Positions 50,012 to 59,704 of a stretch of 64,000 nucleotides of DNA are shown here, one piece after another (the first letter of the stretch is position 1; every line of letters starts with the position of its first letter). Both the position numbers and the translations under genes were made by a program. Under the pieces are notes generated by a model. That model made no database searches and had not been told where the DNA came from. It was given only the letters and a program-made list of their open reading frames with translations. The stretch is from Paenibacillus polymyxa (GTDB lineage: Bacteria > Bacillota > Bacilli > Paenibacillales > Paenibacillaceae): NCBI RefSeq assembly GCF_018614975.1, contig NZ_JAGGNR010000007.1:1-64000 (forward strand), in the 5' to 3' direction.

Positions 50012-51346
50012 TCATTGTTTCTCAACTCCACACTCATTTTTTTTCTTCAAGCTTTTCACTGAAGCAAGTGTAGTTCCCTCAGGAATTGAAATAAGGTGAC
50101 TTTTAGATATTCCGATTTGTTGCGATGTGTAGATTCCGGTATGTCCTGAAAATAAATAACTTACAATACAAGCGATGAAGAGATAAATCGCCCCCTCTGA
50201 ACCAAACAATTCGATCCCCATGAGGAAACAGGCAATAGGAGTATTGGTTGCTCCACAAAATACAGCAATGAAACCTAAAGCCGCTAAAAATGGAGCATAG
50301 AGATTTAAAAATGAAGCTAACGAATGCCCCAAAGTGGCCCCGATTGCAAAAAGAGGTGTTACTTCACCCCCTTGAAAATTAGCTCCGAGAGTTAGAGCCG
50401 TGAACACAAGTTTACCTAAAAAGGCAAATGGATGAACTTCGCCAGTAAACGAATCTTCAATTAACGGGATACCCAAACCAAGGTAATCTCTTGTTCCAAG
50501 AAGATATACTAATGCGATAATGATCCCCCCACCAACAGCACTTTTGATCATAGGGTTCTGAAACAAACGTGTATAAAGCTTTTTGAGTGTATGCGTTAAT
50601 TCACTAAAAACAATGCTCGTCAAGCCAAACAAAATTGAAGCAAAAACGACCTTGAGTATTACGATTAATGAAAAAGCAGGAATTTCACCAATAGGGTAGT
50701 GCAAATGTGTAACACCCCAAAAGGAGGTCGCAACAATATTTCCTACAAAACTTGCGATAAATGCTGGTATCAAAGCTTCATGCCTAATTAAACCGATGGC
50801 TAGAACCTCTAATCCAAATAGGGTACCGGCTAAAGGTGTCCCGAATATTGAACCAAATCCCCCGCTGATACCACAGATCAATAGAATCTTTCGATCCACG
50901 GGTCCAACCCGCAATAACTTTCCGAACCATTCAGCCAAGCTTCCTCCCATTTGTACAGCGGTACCTTCCCGACCTGCCGAACCTCCAAACAGATGTGTAA
51001 TCACAGTGCCGAATAGAACAAGTGGGGCCATTCTGAGTGGTATCGTCTCATTTCCTTTATTAATTTCTTCAATTATAAGATTATTACCCTTAGCGCTATT
51101 TTTTCCATATCTAGCATACATAAAACTAACCAATGCTCCACCGACAGGAAGCAAAAATAATAACCATGTATGCTCCATTCGGAGTTGGGTTACACCGTCC
51201 AAAATATGTAGAAAAAAAGCTGATGCAGAGCCTGTCAAAATACCTACTCCACTTCCGAGAATAATCCACTTGAGCAGAGATCGACACAGCATCAAAAAAC
51301 GCCATTTTCCAAACATTTCAAACCACCTTGAATTCCTTTGTACCAT
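50012..51346 (-). CDS. CLC-F-type fluoride/proton antiporter
   Basis: About 444 residues, ClC family. It has GREGTAVQ as the second anion-filter motif with the gating Glu. The first filter motif, GSGIP in chloride ClCs, reads GNNLIIEE here, as expected for CLC-F proteins. GAGAGGG lies before the ATG at 51346. A fluoride riboswitch with a built-in terminator lies directly upstream, which settles the ion. It exports fluoride. Confidence 0.93.
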   Translation of the reverse strand: MVQRNSRWFEMFGKWRFLMLCRSLLKWIILGSGVGILTGSASAFFLHILDGVTQLRMEHTWLLFLLPVGGALVSFMYARYGKNSAKGNNLIIEEINKGNETIPLRMAPLVLFGTVITHLFGGSAGREGTAVQMGGSLAEWFGKLLRVGPVDRKILLICGISGGFGSIFGTPLAGTLFGLEVLAIGLIRHEALIPAFIASFVGNIVATSFWGVTHLHYPIGEIPAFSLIVILKVVFASILFGLTSIVFSELTHTLKKLYTRLFQNPMIKSAVGGGIIIALVYLLGTRDYLGLGIPLIEDSFTGEVHPFAFLGKLVFTALTLGANFQGGEVTPLFAIGATLGHSLASFLNLYAPFLAALGFIAVFCGATNTPIACFLMGIELFGSEGAIYLFIACIVSYLFSGHTGIYTSQQIGISKSHLISIPEGTTLASVKSLKKKNECGVEKQ

Positions 51347-51377
51347 AACATTCAACCCTCTCTGATGTGTGTTTGAC

Positions 51378-51469
51378 AAAAAAAATAGACTCCTACCAGG
51401 GGAATAGAAACTTCTCACTGGTAGGAGTCATTAGCCTTACGGCGGTTAAGGCGAACTCCATCGCCTTAT
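51378..51469 (-). ncRNA. Fluoride (crcB) riboswitch with terminator
   Basis: Minus strand: GGCGATGGAGTTCGCC (51450-51465), then TTAACCGCC, GTAAGGCTAATGACTCCTAC. These are the conserved aptamer blocks of the crcB motif. The 3' part CTGGTAGGAGTC (plus strand 51418-51429) pairs with GACTCCTACCAG (51388-51399) in a perfect 12-bp terminator stem, with eight T following (51378-51385). Fluoride binding would free the 3' block and prevent termination. Confidence 0.95.
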
Positions 51470-51481
51470 GAACTTGATGAT

Positions 51482-51510
51482 ATAATACTCTTAAATTATT
51501 GTCAGGTCAA
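51482..51510 (-). promoter_or_regulatory. Promoter of the fluoride operon
   Basis: Minus strand -35 TTGACC (51505-51510), 17-bp spacer, -10 TATTAT (51482-51487), placing the transcript start just before the riboswitch. The region 51511-51709 has no gene. Confidence 0.8.
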
Positions 51511-51709
51511 TCCTTTTTTATACACTATAATCAGGAACCTAAATGTCGATACAGCGTTGAGATGTTTTGTATGGTCAGCTATGGAGAATAACTGAGGTAG
51601 AAATATTAGGAATCGGCCGTAAGCCTATTTTAGAGTATGAGATTTCAGGTTCTCCCGTTTCCGGGATCTGTTCCATCTGAGCTTCATTCGCTCTATCCGA
51701 AATCGCAAA

Positions 51710-53758
51710 TTACTGTTCTTTATACACGCGTACATAATCCACTTGCATCGTCGCAGGGATATCGGAGGCGTTCGGCGTACGACCACCGTCAAAGTTTCCG
51801 CCGATTGCCAAGTTCATAATAAGGTAGAACGCCTCATCGAAAGGTGCATTCGGATTATTCGGTGCAGCTATGGAATACCACTGCTCGTTAGTGACTTTAT
51901 AGAAAAACTTACCGTCTACATACCATTTAATGTTGTCCTCTTCCCAGACTACAGAGTATACATGATAATCATTGGCAATAGTTTGCCCCTCTGGGAAGTG
52001 ATAATCGCCGCCCGAATACTGGTTTCCGGGCCATTGTCCACCAAAGTGTATGGTACCGCTTACTGACCCAGGCAGACGGCCTCTCGCTTCCATAACATCA
52101 ATTTCACCTGATGCAGCCCAAGTGCCGTATACCGAATCTTTTGGAAGCATCCACAGTGCTGGCCATACACCATCACCTGTAGGAAGCTTGGCACGAAAAT
52201 CTACTCTGCCGTACTTCAAGGACAGTTTATCCTTGGTGTTAATCTTTCCCGAAGAATACTGTGCATACCGATTCGGGTCTTGTGGGAAAGATTTGCTGTC
52301 GTTCATGGCTTTGATATTCAGCTTTCCGTCCTGTACATATACATTTTGGGTGCTGTTTGTGTAGTGCTGCAGTTCTGCATTTCCCCATCCCCAAGTACCG
52401 GGATCGTTATTGAGATAATATCCTGTTTCATAGTTCCATTTACTTGTATCCAGCGTAGTTCCGTTAAACTCATCCTGCCAGATGAGGTTCATGCCCGCGA
52501 TTGCCGGATCGGTTGGCGTTCCGATGGATATATCCTCTTGATCGGATACATCCGGACGCGGAGCATTTGGATTGCCGATGAAGGTATAGTTGACGAAGTT
52601 GTTGCCAATATTTCCACCCGCCTGTCCGTTCAGCGGATATCCGATACGGATCTGCATATTTTCTTGGATTGGCTGGAACCAAAGACCATAGATATAATCG
52701 GCCCAGTAGCCCCACTGGTTGGCATCGGACATATTGTTATACCCATTACCGGAGTATGCAAATTTGCTCTGGCTGGAGTTACTCAAATCAACCCATTGCC
52801 CATTCATGTTAATTTGGTATATAAAATTGTCCAGTTCCTTGGCGATTGGTGCGCCCCCATCAATTTTGGGAAGCGGAACCCCAATGGAACCATTCGCATC
52901 TGCTGTGAAGGTTGTTCCTTCGTATGGCGTAATGACATATGAATTTCTTGTAGGTTCATTAAACGTAATGGTATAAACAAGATTAGCCGAAGAAGTCTTT
53001 GATTCTAATTTGACATTGATCGACTCCGTTACGTTAAACCAGTACCCACCGCCGCCATCCGTGAATTGGCCAAAATTGTGATCGTAGATCCAGCCGCTGG
53101 CTGCGTTATTGTCAATATCAATCCAGGTGCTGCTGTTTACAGGTTTGACATACACCTTCAAATCATCCGCAACAGCTTCATAAGTGACAGCAGGATTATT
53201 GTTGAACGTTGGATATGTAAATCCTGCACCGCCTGTGAAACTTGCTGTGATTTGTGGACCTTGTGTCGGATTCATCGCTGTAATGGTTGTTTTGTTGATG
53301 TTTTGGAATACAAGTTGATACTCCAGCTTAACACCATTCGCTTTGGAGTACAGTTGAATCTCGGTTGTTGCGGAGAGGGTGAACCAATAGCCATTGAAGC
53401 CACCATCGCTCCAGTGCCCCCAGTTTTGGTTATAGATATATCCGCCTGCCTGGTCGATATCAACCCAGTTGTTGCCCACTTTCACATTAACGCCCACATC
53501 ACTGTAAACGTCATTCCATGTCGCGGAGCCACCATTGAACTTAGGCATAACAAATCCGTAGCTGGCCTTGCCAACCCCAGATTTTGAGATAACAGGCCCG
53601 TCTGCGGGTGAGAAGTACTCCATTGAGGTTACAGTAGTTCCCGCTGCCTGAACCTTTGAAGCCGGCAGTAAGCCAATACTGGCCAGCATCACAACCACAA
53701 GCAACATACCGAGCCCCTTTTTCATAAACCGTTTCGCCCTAAAGTGAGATGGATTCAT
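51710..53758 (-). CDS. Secreted GH16 beta-1,3-glucanase (laminarinase-like)
   Basis: 682 residues. Signal peptide ending near KVQAAG. Three related N-terminal beta-sandwich modules of about 110 residues follow (each with a WVDID or WVDLS and a GYWF/YGLWF segment), resembling carbohydrate-binding units. The GH16 catalytic domain begins near residue 415 with NLIWQDEFNG and has the ExDxxE catalytic motif in GEIDVMEARG near residue 560. It likely cuts beta-1,3-glucan outside the cell. AAAGGAGG precedes the ATG. A consensus cre site lies 57 bp upstream. Confidence 0.92.
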   Translation of the reverse strand: MNPSHFRAKRFMKKGLGMLLVVVMLASIGLLPASKVQAAGTTVTSMEYFSPADGPVISKSGVGKASYGFVMPKFNGGSATWNDVYSDVGVNVKVGNNWVDIDQAGGYIYNQNWGHWSDGGFNGYWFTLSATTEIQLYSKANGVKLEYQLVFQNINKTTITAMNPTQGPQITASFTGGAGFTYPTFNNNPAVTYEAVADDLKVYVKPVNSSTWIDIDNNAASGWIYDHNFGQFTDGGGGYWFNVTESINVKLESKTSSANLVYTITFNEPTRNSYVITPYEGTTFTADANGSIGVPLPKIDGGAPIAKELDNFIYQINMNGQWVDLSNSSQSKFAYSGNGYNNMSDANQWGYWADYIYGLWFQPIQENMQIRIGYPLNGQAGGNIGNNFVNYTFIGNPNAPRPDVSDQEDISIGTPTDPAIAGMNLIWQDEFNGTTLDTSKWNYETGYYLNNDPGTWGWGNAELQHYTNSTQNVYVQDGKLNIKAMNDSKSFPQDPNRYAQYSSGKINTKDKLSLKYGRVDFRAKLPTGDGVWPALWMLPKDSVYGTWAASGEIDVMEARGRLPGSVSGTIHFGGQWPGNQYSGGDYHFPEGQTIANDYHVYSVVWEEDNIKWYVDGKFFYKVTNEQWYSIAAPNNPNAPFDEAFYLIMNLAIGGNFDGGRTPNASDIPATMQVDYVRVYKEQ

Positions 53759-53814
53759 AATTGCCCTCCTTTAATAGAATAATAGTTTAGTTTCTCCCAA
53801 TCCATGCGCATTAA

Positions 53815-53829
53815 AGTAATCGCTTACAT
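53815..53829 (-). promoter_or_regulatory. cre site upstream of the glucanase
   Basis: Minus strand ATGTAAGCGATTACT matches every position of WTGNAANCGNWNNCW. It implies CcpA control separate from the YesN-type regulator. Confidence 0.7.
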
Positions 53830-53916
53830 TGAGGGATATCTTTATTCTAGCGAATAGGTTAATTTGCTGAAAAGGTACAATTGTTTTTGTGGTATCCCAT
53901 TTTTTTGGCTTTTGAT

Positions 53917-55458
53917 TCAATCTGTCCTCTGCCGCATCATCTGCCGGTACTCTGTGGGTTGGATCTGCATCACAAGTCGGAACGCACGTGTAAAGCTTTT
54001 GTAGTTTTCATAGCCAACCATAGCTGCCACCTCAACAATTTTATGATCGGTTTCGGCGAGAAGCCGCCGCGCTTTATCCAGACGCACATCTCGTAGGTAC
54101 TCAGCAAAACCTTTACCAATATTCTTCTTAAACAGATTTGAAAAATAAGCATAATTAAGCGATACATGATTGGATACCATCGCGAGATCAAGCGGTTTGT
54201 GGTAACTCTCGTGAATATAACGAATGGCTTCATTTAGATCCTGCGAATGGCGATAGCTGCACTTATAGTCATAATATAACTGATTTAGCCGAAGCAGCTG
54301 CTGTTGCAGTGCTTGTATATAATCACGCATCCCTTGATAATCAAAGAGATTACGCAATGATTCAAGGTCCAGCACTTCTTCCCCCATATAAGGGTGGATA
54401 ACTCGTTGGTATTCCTCCATCATCTGAACGGTGGCGGCGCAGAGCTGTTGGGTATAGCGAATAGGATAGCGTTGCAGCACCTTTTTGTGAAATATTGCCG
54501 AAATACCCTGTGTAATCGTTCCGCTGTTATCTGTTCCAATCGACTGGAACAGTTCGTATAAGTCTTCATAGGGAAGTTGCCACTGCTGTTCCATATGCTC
54601 AATATGTGCTGGGAAGATACTGTACTGATCAGGAAACAGGTAACTGTGGCGATAGAGCTCAAGCACTTGGGTATAGCTGTCGGGTAGTTCTTTTAACCCC
54701 TGAATCGGGTTAGTCATGGCCGTTATGACATTGATCTTTCCTTCCTTGAGCGCTGCAGGCAAAACACTTGGATCTATGGACGCATCCACCGCAAGGATCA
54801 GGTATGGCCGATGTTGCAGGCAAATACAACCTTGTCTGCCAAACACACGATAAGCAATGGCTTCCATACTATGAGCGCTGCTGGCTCCGGGCTGGTTCAT
54901 GCAAACTTCTTCCCGCAGCAGGGCTAGGCGATAATTACGCCATAACGCATCATTTTGTTCCTCAATCTGAAGAATCCATGCGTCATCACTTAACGCACCT
55001 TGCATAAACATTTTTAATTCTTTACGATCGGTCTCTTGGGCGAGACGGGATACACGCTGCATATTATGCGTAAGTGCCTGCCGTGTCTGGATCTCTTGCC
55101 ATACATGCTCCAGGGAATGTTGCAGATCCTCTCGCTTCAAAGGTTTGAGCAAGTAGCCCTTTGCCCCAAGCCCGATCGCTTTTTGGGCATATGTAAAATC
55201 ACTATAACCGCTGATAATGAGGTATTCCACATCCCTGTATTCCTCTTTGGTTTGAGCCATGAGTGCCAACCCATCCATATCCGGCATCATAATATCGGTA
55301 ATAACGATGTGAATGCAATGTTGCCGCAATAGGGACAGCGCCTCAATCCCGCTGGCGGCACAGTATATGTTGTTCAGCTCCAGAGGAAATTGATGCAGCA
55401 TGGCCTGCAGGCCGTCACGAATGTGTTTTTGATCGTCCACAATCAGGATATTAATCAT
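53917..55458 (-). CDS. YesN-type AraC response regulator
   Basis: 513 residues. Receiver domain with VDDQ and the phospho-Asp in IVITDIMMPDMDG; a long middle region; and a C-terminal AraC double helix-turn-helix (KPLDLAMVSNHVSLNYAYFS and KIVEVAAMVGYENYKSFTRA). GGAGGG lies before the ATG. It starts 3 bp after the kinase stop, so they are coupled. The glucanase and the binding protein are its likely neighbours in function. Confidence 0.92.
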   Translation of the reverse strand: MINILIVDDQKHIRDGLQAMLHQFPLELNNIYCAASGIEALSLLRQHCIHIVITDIMMPDMDGLALMAQTKEEYRDVEYLIISGYSDFTYAQKAIGLGAKGYLLKPLKREDLQHSLEHVWQEIQTRQALTHNMQRVSRLAQETDRKELKMFMQGALSDDAWILQIEEQNDALWRNYRLALLREEVCMNQPGASSAHSMEAIAYRVFGRQGCICLQHRPYLILAVDASIDPSVLPAALKEGKINVITAMTNPIQGLKELPDSYTQVLELYRHSYLFPDQYSIFPAHIEHMEQQWQLPYEDLYELFQSIGTDNSGTITQGISAIFHKKVLQRYPIRYTQQLCAATVQMMEEYQRVIHPYMGEEVLDLESLRNLFDYQGMRDYIQALQQQLLRLNQLYYDYKCSYRHSQDLNEAIRYIHESYHKPLDLAMVSNHVSLNYAYFSNLFKKNIGKGFAEYLRDVRLDKARRLLAETDHKIVEVAAMVGYENYKSFTRAFRLVMQIQPTEYRQMMRQRTD

Positions 55459-55461
55459 GCT

Positions 55462-57300
55462 CTACCACCCTCCAAGATTTACATTTTCCCAAGGCAAGCG
55501 TATCGTTACACAGGTATATGCACCTTGTACACTATCAATCCACAGACCGCAATTCTTGCCATAATGAAGCTGCAACCGCTTATTCACGTTTTCCAAACCA
55601 AGTCCGCTCCTGCTAGTAACCATCGGCGTATCCGATTCGCTCCGCAGTACTGTCTGAAGACGGTGTAACATCTCAGGGTCTAACCCCTCTCCGTCATCTC
55701 TTATGTTAATGAAAAGCAGACTGTCATTCTCCACAGAAAAGGTAATCTCTATAGTTACCCTGCCGCCTGAAGGTGCCCCGTGATGAACTACATTTTCAAC
55801 GATGGGCTGCATACACATCCTGGGAATGGCGTAGCGAAGTATCTCCTGAGGAAGATCCGCCGTCATAACGATACTGCCGCCTTCCATAAAGTTGATAAAT
55901 TCAATATAACTTTGGATATTGGCAAGCTCCTCACGAAAAGCAACGGTATCGCTACGCCACTGCATGCTGTATCGTAGCTGCGAGCCCAACGACACCAATG
56001 AATTGGCTATAGCAGGCTGTCTCTGTACCTCTGCCACCATACGGATCGATTCCAGGGCGTTATATAAAAAATGGGAGTTAATTTGCGAATGCAGGGAGTG
56101 TAACTGTGCGTTTTTGGCAATTAACTGCTTATCCACGACCTGTGTCATTAAATGTTTGACCTCATGTAACATTTTATTGTAATTCACCGCCACCTCATCG
56201 ATTTCATCTCCTCTTTCGTTCTCATCAAGGCCTGTATTAATCATTGCATCCAGCTCGCCTTTCCGTACCTGACGCATGGATACCAATACGCTGTCCAACC
56301 GCCGGAAAATACGCCGCGTCGTTTGGGATACGAGTAGCATAATCAGCAGCAATACACATAATGTAATCGTTACCACAAATGCATGCCAACTGCGCGGTCC
56401 CTTCATCAATGCCTGATGGGAAGCAATATCAACCACATAAGTGTTCAACGGAGCGATGTATCGATACAATACATAGTAGCTCTGATCTCCTGCCTTAACC
56501 TGAAGCGGACTTTCCTGCGGTAATATATCCAGCTGTCGATGAATACTGCTAAGGATCTCCTTCAGCGCCTGCCCATACTTCTCAGAGAACTCATGCTGCG
56601 GATTGTAAACATACTGGAGAGGATCGCTTGCGTTCATCAACACCGAAAAGAAGTCTCCCCTGCTCTCCTGGAGCAAGTCGCTGTAAAACATGCTGTGCGG
56701 GACTCGCACTTCCATAATACTAGGACGTTTTTGTTCCTGCCCTTGAAGGCGAACCAGACGATAGTAGGATAAAGTGTGTTCACCATCTCTAAAAGAAAAT
56801 AAACGGTAAGCCGCACCACCTTCGTCCCGAAGCTTTACCCAATAATCCTGCGGCCAAAATTTCTTATAATGATAGATTTCCGGCCAGATTTCGTACAAGT
56901 TTGGGTTATCAACGTAAAAGCTAAGTTCACTGATCATCGCATTGCTTTGAATGATATTAAGCATTTGCTCAAACTGGTTCTGCTTGAACTTTACCAGACG
57001 CAGTCCATCCACAAGCATATTGGAATGAATAAAATCCACAAAAGACTTTTGAGTAAGGGCTGTATTGGAAGCGTTCTCAATCATATCCATTCTTCTGCGT
57101 AATTGTTCATTCAGCCATGAAACGTGACTGTTGCCCGTTGCCATAGCGTCCTTATATAGCTGGGTTTCTTGCATGCGGATATACACAAAGGATATCAATA
57201 TAACAGGTATGGCAATCATCAGGCTAAATGCCAGAAACAGCTTCTGGGATATACGGGCATTGCGATAAAGCTTCTTCAATCTCTTCAGCAGGTATTTCAT
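55462..57300 (-). CDS. YesM-type sensor histidine kinase
   Basis: About 612 residues. Membrane segments near the N-terminus (LFLAFSLMIAIPVILISFV) and around residue 330 flank an extracellular sensor domain; a HAMP-like linker follows. The His_kinase box is HSQINSHFLYNALESIRM and the ATPase domain has NVVHHGAPSGG and RDDGEGL. The ATG at 57300 has AAAGGTGG upstream. It pairs with the downstream YesN-type regulator. Confidence 0.9.
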   Translation of the reverse strand: MKYLLKRLKKLYRNARISQKLFLAFSLMIAIPVILISFVYIRMQETQLYKDAMATGNSHVSWLNEQLRRRMDMIENASNTALTQKSFVDFIHSNMLVDGLRLVKFKQNQFEQMLNIIQSNAMISELSFYVDNPNLYEIWPEIYHYKKFWPQDYWVKLRDEGGAAYRLFSFRDGEHTLSYYRLVRLQGQEQKRPSIMEVRVPHSMFYSDLLQESRGDFFSVLMNASDPLQYVYNPQHEFSEKYGQALKEILSSIHRQLDILPQESPLQVKAGDQSYYVLYRYIAPLNTYVVDIASHQALMKGPRSWHAFVVTITLCVLLLIMLLVSQTTRRIFRRLDSVLVSMRQVRKGELDAMINTGLDENERGDEIDEVAVNYNKMLHEVKHLMTQVVDKQLIAKNAQLHSLHSQINSHFLYNALESIRMVAEVQRQPAIANSLVSLGSQLRYSMQWRSDTVAFREELANIQSYIEFINFMEGGSIVMTADLPQEILRYAIPRMCMQPIVENVVHHGAPSGGRVTIEITFSVENDSLLFINIRDDGEGLDPEMLHRLQTVLRSESDTPMVTSRSGLGLENVNKRLQLHYGKNCGLWIDSVQGAYTCVTIRLPWENVNLGGW

Positions 57301-57374
57301 TCTGATGTATTCACCACCTTTGTTATACCCTATATTACTAGTTAGCTGATAGGTAGCCATGTATTAGGGACTGG

Positions 57375-59033
57375 TTACCTGGCTATCATGGCTTTTCGCA
57401 GTTCCAGTTCAGCCTGGCGATATTCCATCACCTGGTTAAAGCCGTAGTTCACACGACGTATCAGAAAGTTTTCGAAAATTTTGTCAAAGGCAGCTTCATC
57501 CTTCGCTGTAATCAGTTCTGGCAGCACCTCTTCCCAATGCTGAGAAATACGTGACCAGGCTAACGCTATATCGGAATCCCCTACAGGATCGAGTCCCTTA
57601 TAGATGCCGCTGTCCAGATCGGCCTGTTGGTTGGCGAACTCCTCCATTTGCTTAATGGATGGGGCATTCTCTGGTCTCCACTTGTTAACGAAAGCAGGGT
57701 TTCGCAACATCCAGTAGGTATCCATAATGCCATATTCCTTTTCCAGCCGCTCCCGATCCGTGTCATGCAACTGAACCATTGCCGCCGTCAACTGCGGTTT
57801 GCCGTTCTTCATCGCCCAGGTTTCACCTTCTTTGCCCAAAAATAAATCCCTTTGGCCTTCTTCACTGGCCAGATAGGTCAAAAATCGGATGGCCCGTTCA
57901 GGGTTTTCCGTGGATCTGCTAATCATCGTAACCATCCAGCCATCCATGCTGCCGGGAAACAATTTGGCGGATTCTCCCCTACTGCTCCGGGGTCCATCTA
58001 CAGCAATATAGTATGAGCTCTGATTCGTAAGGGCTTCCAATTTCGAATTGAGGTCCGATATGTCTGTCCATTCCCGAATCATCATAAAATATTGGGCATG
58101 ATTGGTTTTTTCCTGTACCTGTGCACTGGAATCGACCAGAAAATCAACATTAATCATCCCCTGCTCGTAAGCGGTACGAAATGTTTTCAGCCACTCGATA
58201 TAATCGGGATCTGTCATTCGGTCGTATACTTTACCGTTCTGTTCATGGGGGATCGCAAGCAGATTTTGCAAATATTCGGTCATCCCATAGGATGCATTCC
58301 CCTGTGCCCAAAACGGACTGATCAGCTGGCCTTTATAAACAGAATATTGATTCTTCAGCAATTGCAATGCATTTAGAAAACCTTTCGGTGTGGTAAGGTC
58401 CGGTTTGCCCATCGACTCATACAGATCTTTACGTACGAGAAAGGTTTGGTTCGCTCCTGTCAAGCCGGTTGAACGCATCTGTTCGGGACTGTACGCATCA
58501 TTGGGAATGACATAGGTATGACCGTCTTCCTGGCGATACCATTGCAGAGCACCATCACCTGCTACCTTGTAAAAGTAAGGATCATATTGGTTGGCTAGCT
58601 CATCCAGGGCATAGATGAGATTACTCTCCCGAAGTTTGTTAACCGCACTCTCCCAGGAGCCGATGGTTATCAAATCCGGCAGACTGCCGGTCGGCAACAT
58701 CCGTGATAACATCTCGCTTGGTTCACCAGTGGATACTTCAAATTCGATATTGACCCCTGTTTTTTGGGTGACATATTTGGAAGTCAGGCTCTCACCCCAA
58801 GTGTGCCCGTACCATTCGGCTCCAACGAACCACGTTAGATTCACCGGGGTGGTATCCAGCTTCCATGACGGTTCTTCCAGATTCAGATTAAGGCTCTGTA
58901 TCTGCTCGGTGAAGTCAGCCTTTGTCGAAACACTCTTATCTTCCGATTGCTCTGACTCAGAACAAGCAGCGAAGCCTGACATCAGGCATATTATCAACAA
59001 GGCTATAATAAAAGGACTTCGAAACATAAACAC
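57375..59033 (-). CDS. Extracellular solute-binding lipoprotein
   Basis: 552 residues. Lipoprotein signal MFMFRSPFIIALLIICLMSG with lipobox FAAC. The body is a family-1 binding protein (LTWFVGAEWYGHTWGESLTS, GDSDIALAWSRISQHW and a C-terminal NYGFNQVMEYRQAELELRKA typical of long LplA-like proteins). It starts at a GTG with GGAGG upstream. No ABC permease genes are adjacent. The kinase lies 74 bp downstream, so the protein may feed the sensor rather than a transporter. Confidence 0.88.
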   Translation of the reverse strand: MFMFRSPFIIALLIICLMSGFAACSESEQSEDKSVSTKADFTEQIQSLNLNLEEPSWKLDTTPVNLTWFVGAEWYGHTWGESLTSKYVTQKTGVNIEFEVSTGEPSEMLSRMLPTGSLPDLITIGSWESAVNKLRESNLIYALDELANQYDPYFYKVAGDGALQWYRQEDGHTYVIPNDAYSPEQMRSTGLTGANQTFLVRKDLYESMGKPDLTTPKGFLNALQLLKNQYSVYKGQLISPFWAQGNASYGMTEYLQNLLAIPHEQNGKVYDRMTDPDYIEWLKTFRTAYEQGMINVDFLVDSSAQVQEKTNHAQYFMMIREWTDISDLNSKLEALTNQSSYYIAVDGPRSSRGESAKLFPGSMDGWMVTMISRSTENPERAIRFLTYLASEEGQRDLFLGKEGETWAMKNGKPQLTAAMVQLHDTDRERLEKEYGIMDTYWMLRNPAFVNKWRPENAPSIKQMEEFANQQADLDSGIYKGLDPVGDSDIALAWSRISQHWEEVLPELITAKDEAAFDKIFENFLIRRVNYGFNQVMEYRQAELELRKAMIAR

Positions 59034-59226
59034 CTGAGCGCCTCCTTTCTATACTGGCGATCTCCAATTCCCATCTGCACCAGCATTCATACTAGTGGTG
59101 GTACAACCGATTTTACTACCCTTGGATTAAAATGGAAATGATTTCATGGTCAATTCTCAGATGATCCGCAACATTCGCCCTAACGAAACATAACTTGTAA
59201 TAAATCAATGGAAGGGAGACCAATTC

Positions 59227-59484
59227 GTGTATTTAATCTGGATAATTATTGTCGGTGGGCTAATTGGCTGGTTAAGTGGAAATCTGATTGGACGGGACGT
59301 GCCGGGAGGCGTACTCGGAAATATCATTGCTGGCTTTGTTGGATCGTGGTTAGGGTATGAACTGTTGGGACCGAGGGGGCCGGTGGTGGGTGGATTTCAT
59401 ATCATACCCGCAATCGTCGGGTCGATCATTGCTCTCTTGATTTTCTATGCTCTGGCCCGCGGTGGAGCGTTCCGAAGACGTTAA
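59227..59484 (+). CDS. GlsB/YeaQ/YmgE-family small membrane protein
   Basis: 85 residues, three hydrophobic segments with the glycine-rich pattern GGLIGWLSGNLIGRD and GGVLGNIIAGFVGSWLGYEL of transglycosylase-associated proteins, followed by a last segment and basic RRR tail. It starts at a GTG with GGGAG eight bases upstream. Often stress-induced; function not established. Confidence 0.85.
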   Translation: MYLIWIIIVGGLIGWLSGNLIGRDVPGGVLGNIIAGFVGSWLGYELLGPRGPVVGGFHIIPAIVGSIIALLIFYALARGGAFRRR

Positions 59485-59606
59485 CAGGCGGAGACGACAT
59501 GTTTTTCCCAATTGATTGGGTATTGACGTAAAGCTTCTTTCGCCTCCTTTGGTTTTATGAAACTATTGTTTCCCGTGAGTTTAATGAACGGTCTTAGTTT
59601 GGTCAT
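59481..59606 (-). CDS. Candidate 41-residue small protein
   Basis: MTKLRPFIKLTGNNSFIKPK, then a Lys/Glu/Ala helix-like stretch and an ending HVVSAC. GGAGG lies seven bases before the ATG, an unusually good site. It overlaps the end of the GlsB-like gene by 4 bp tail to tail. No family recognised and no promoter evident. The remaining part of 59607-59999 holds only a hairpin. Confidence 0.4.
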   Translation of the reverse strand: MTKLRPFIKLTGNNSFIKPKEAKEALRQYPINWEKHVVSAC

Positions 59607-59683
59607 TTTATTTCCTCCGTTTAATAAGGGAGGGAGAAAACCATTTTTCATTGGAGATGGAATTATCCTAGGCATAACAAAAA

Positions 59684-59704
59684 GCGGATACATCAAGTAT
59701 CCGC
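59684..59704 (-). terminator. Hairpin with T-run on the minus strand
   Basis: GCGGATAC (59684-59691) and GTATCCGC (59697-59704); the minus strand continues TTTTTGTT. It is about 300 bp past the diguanylate cyclase stop. Confidence 0.55.

Noticed and set aside
52280..53587. Plus-strand frames of 170-220 codons opposite the GH16 gene
   Set aside because: Antisense shadows of a gene with clear GH16 motifs; no start signals.
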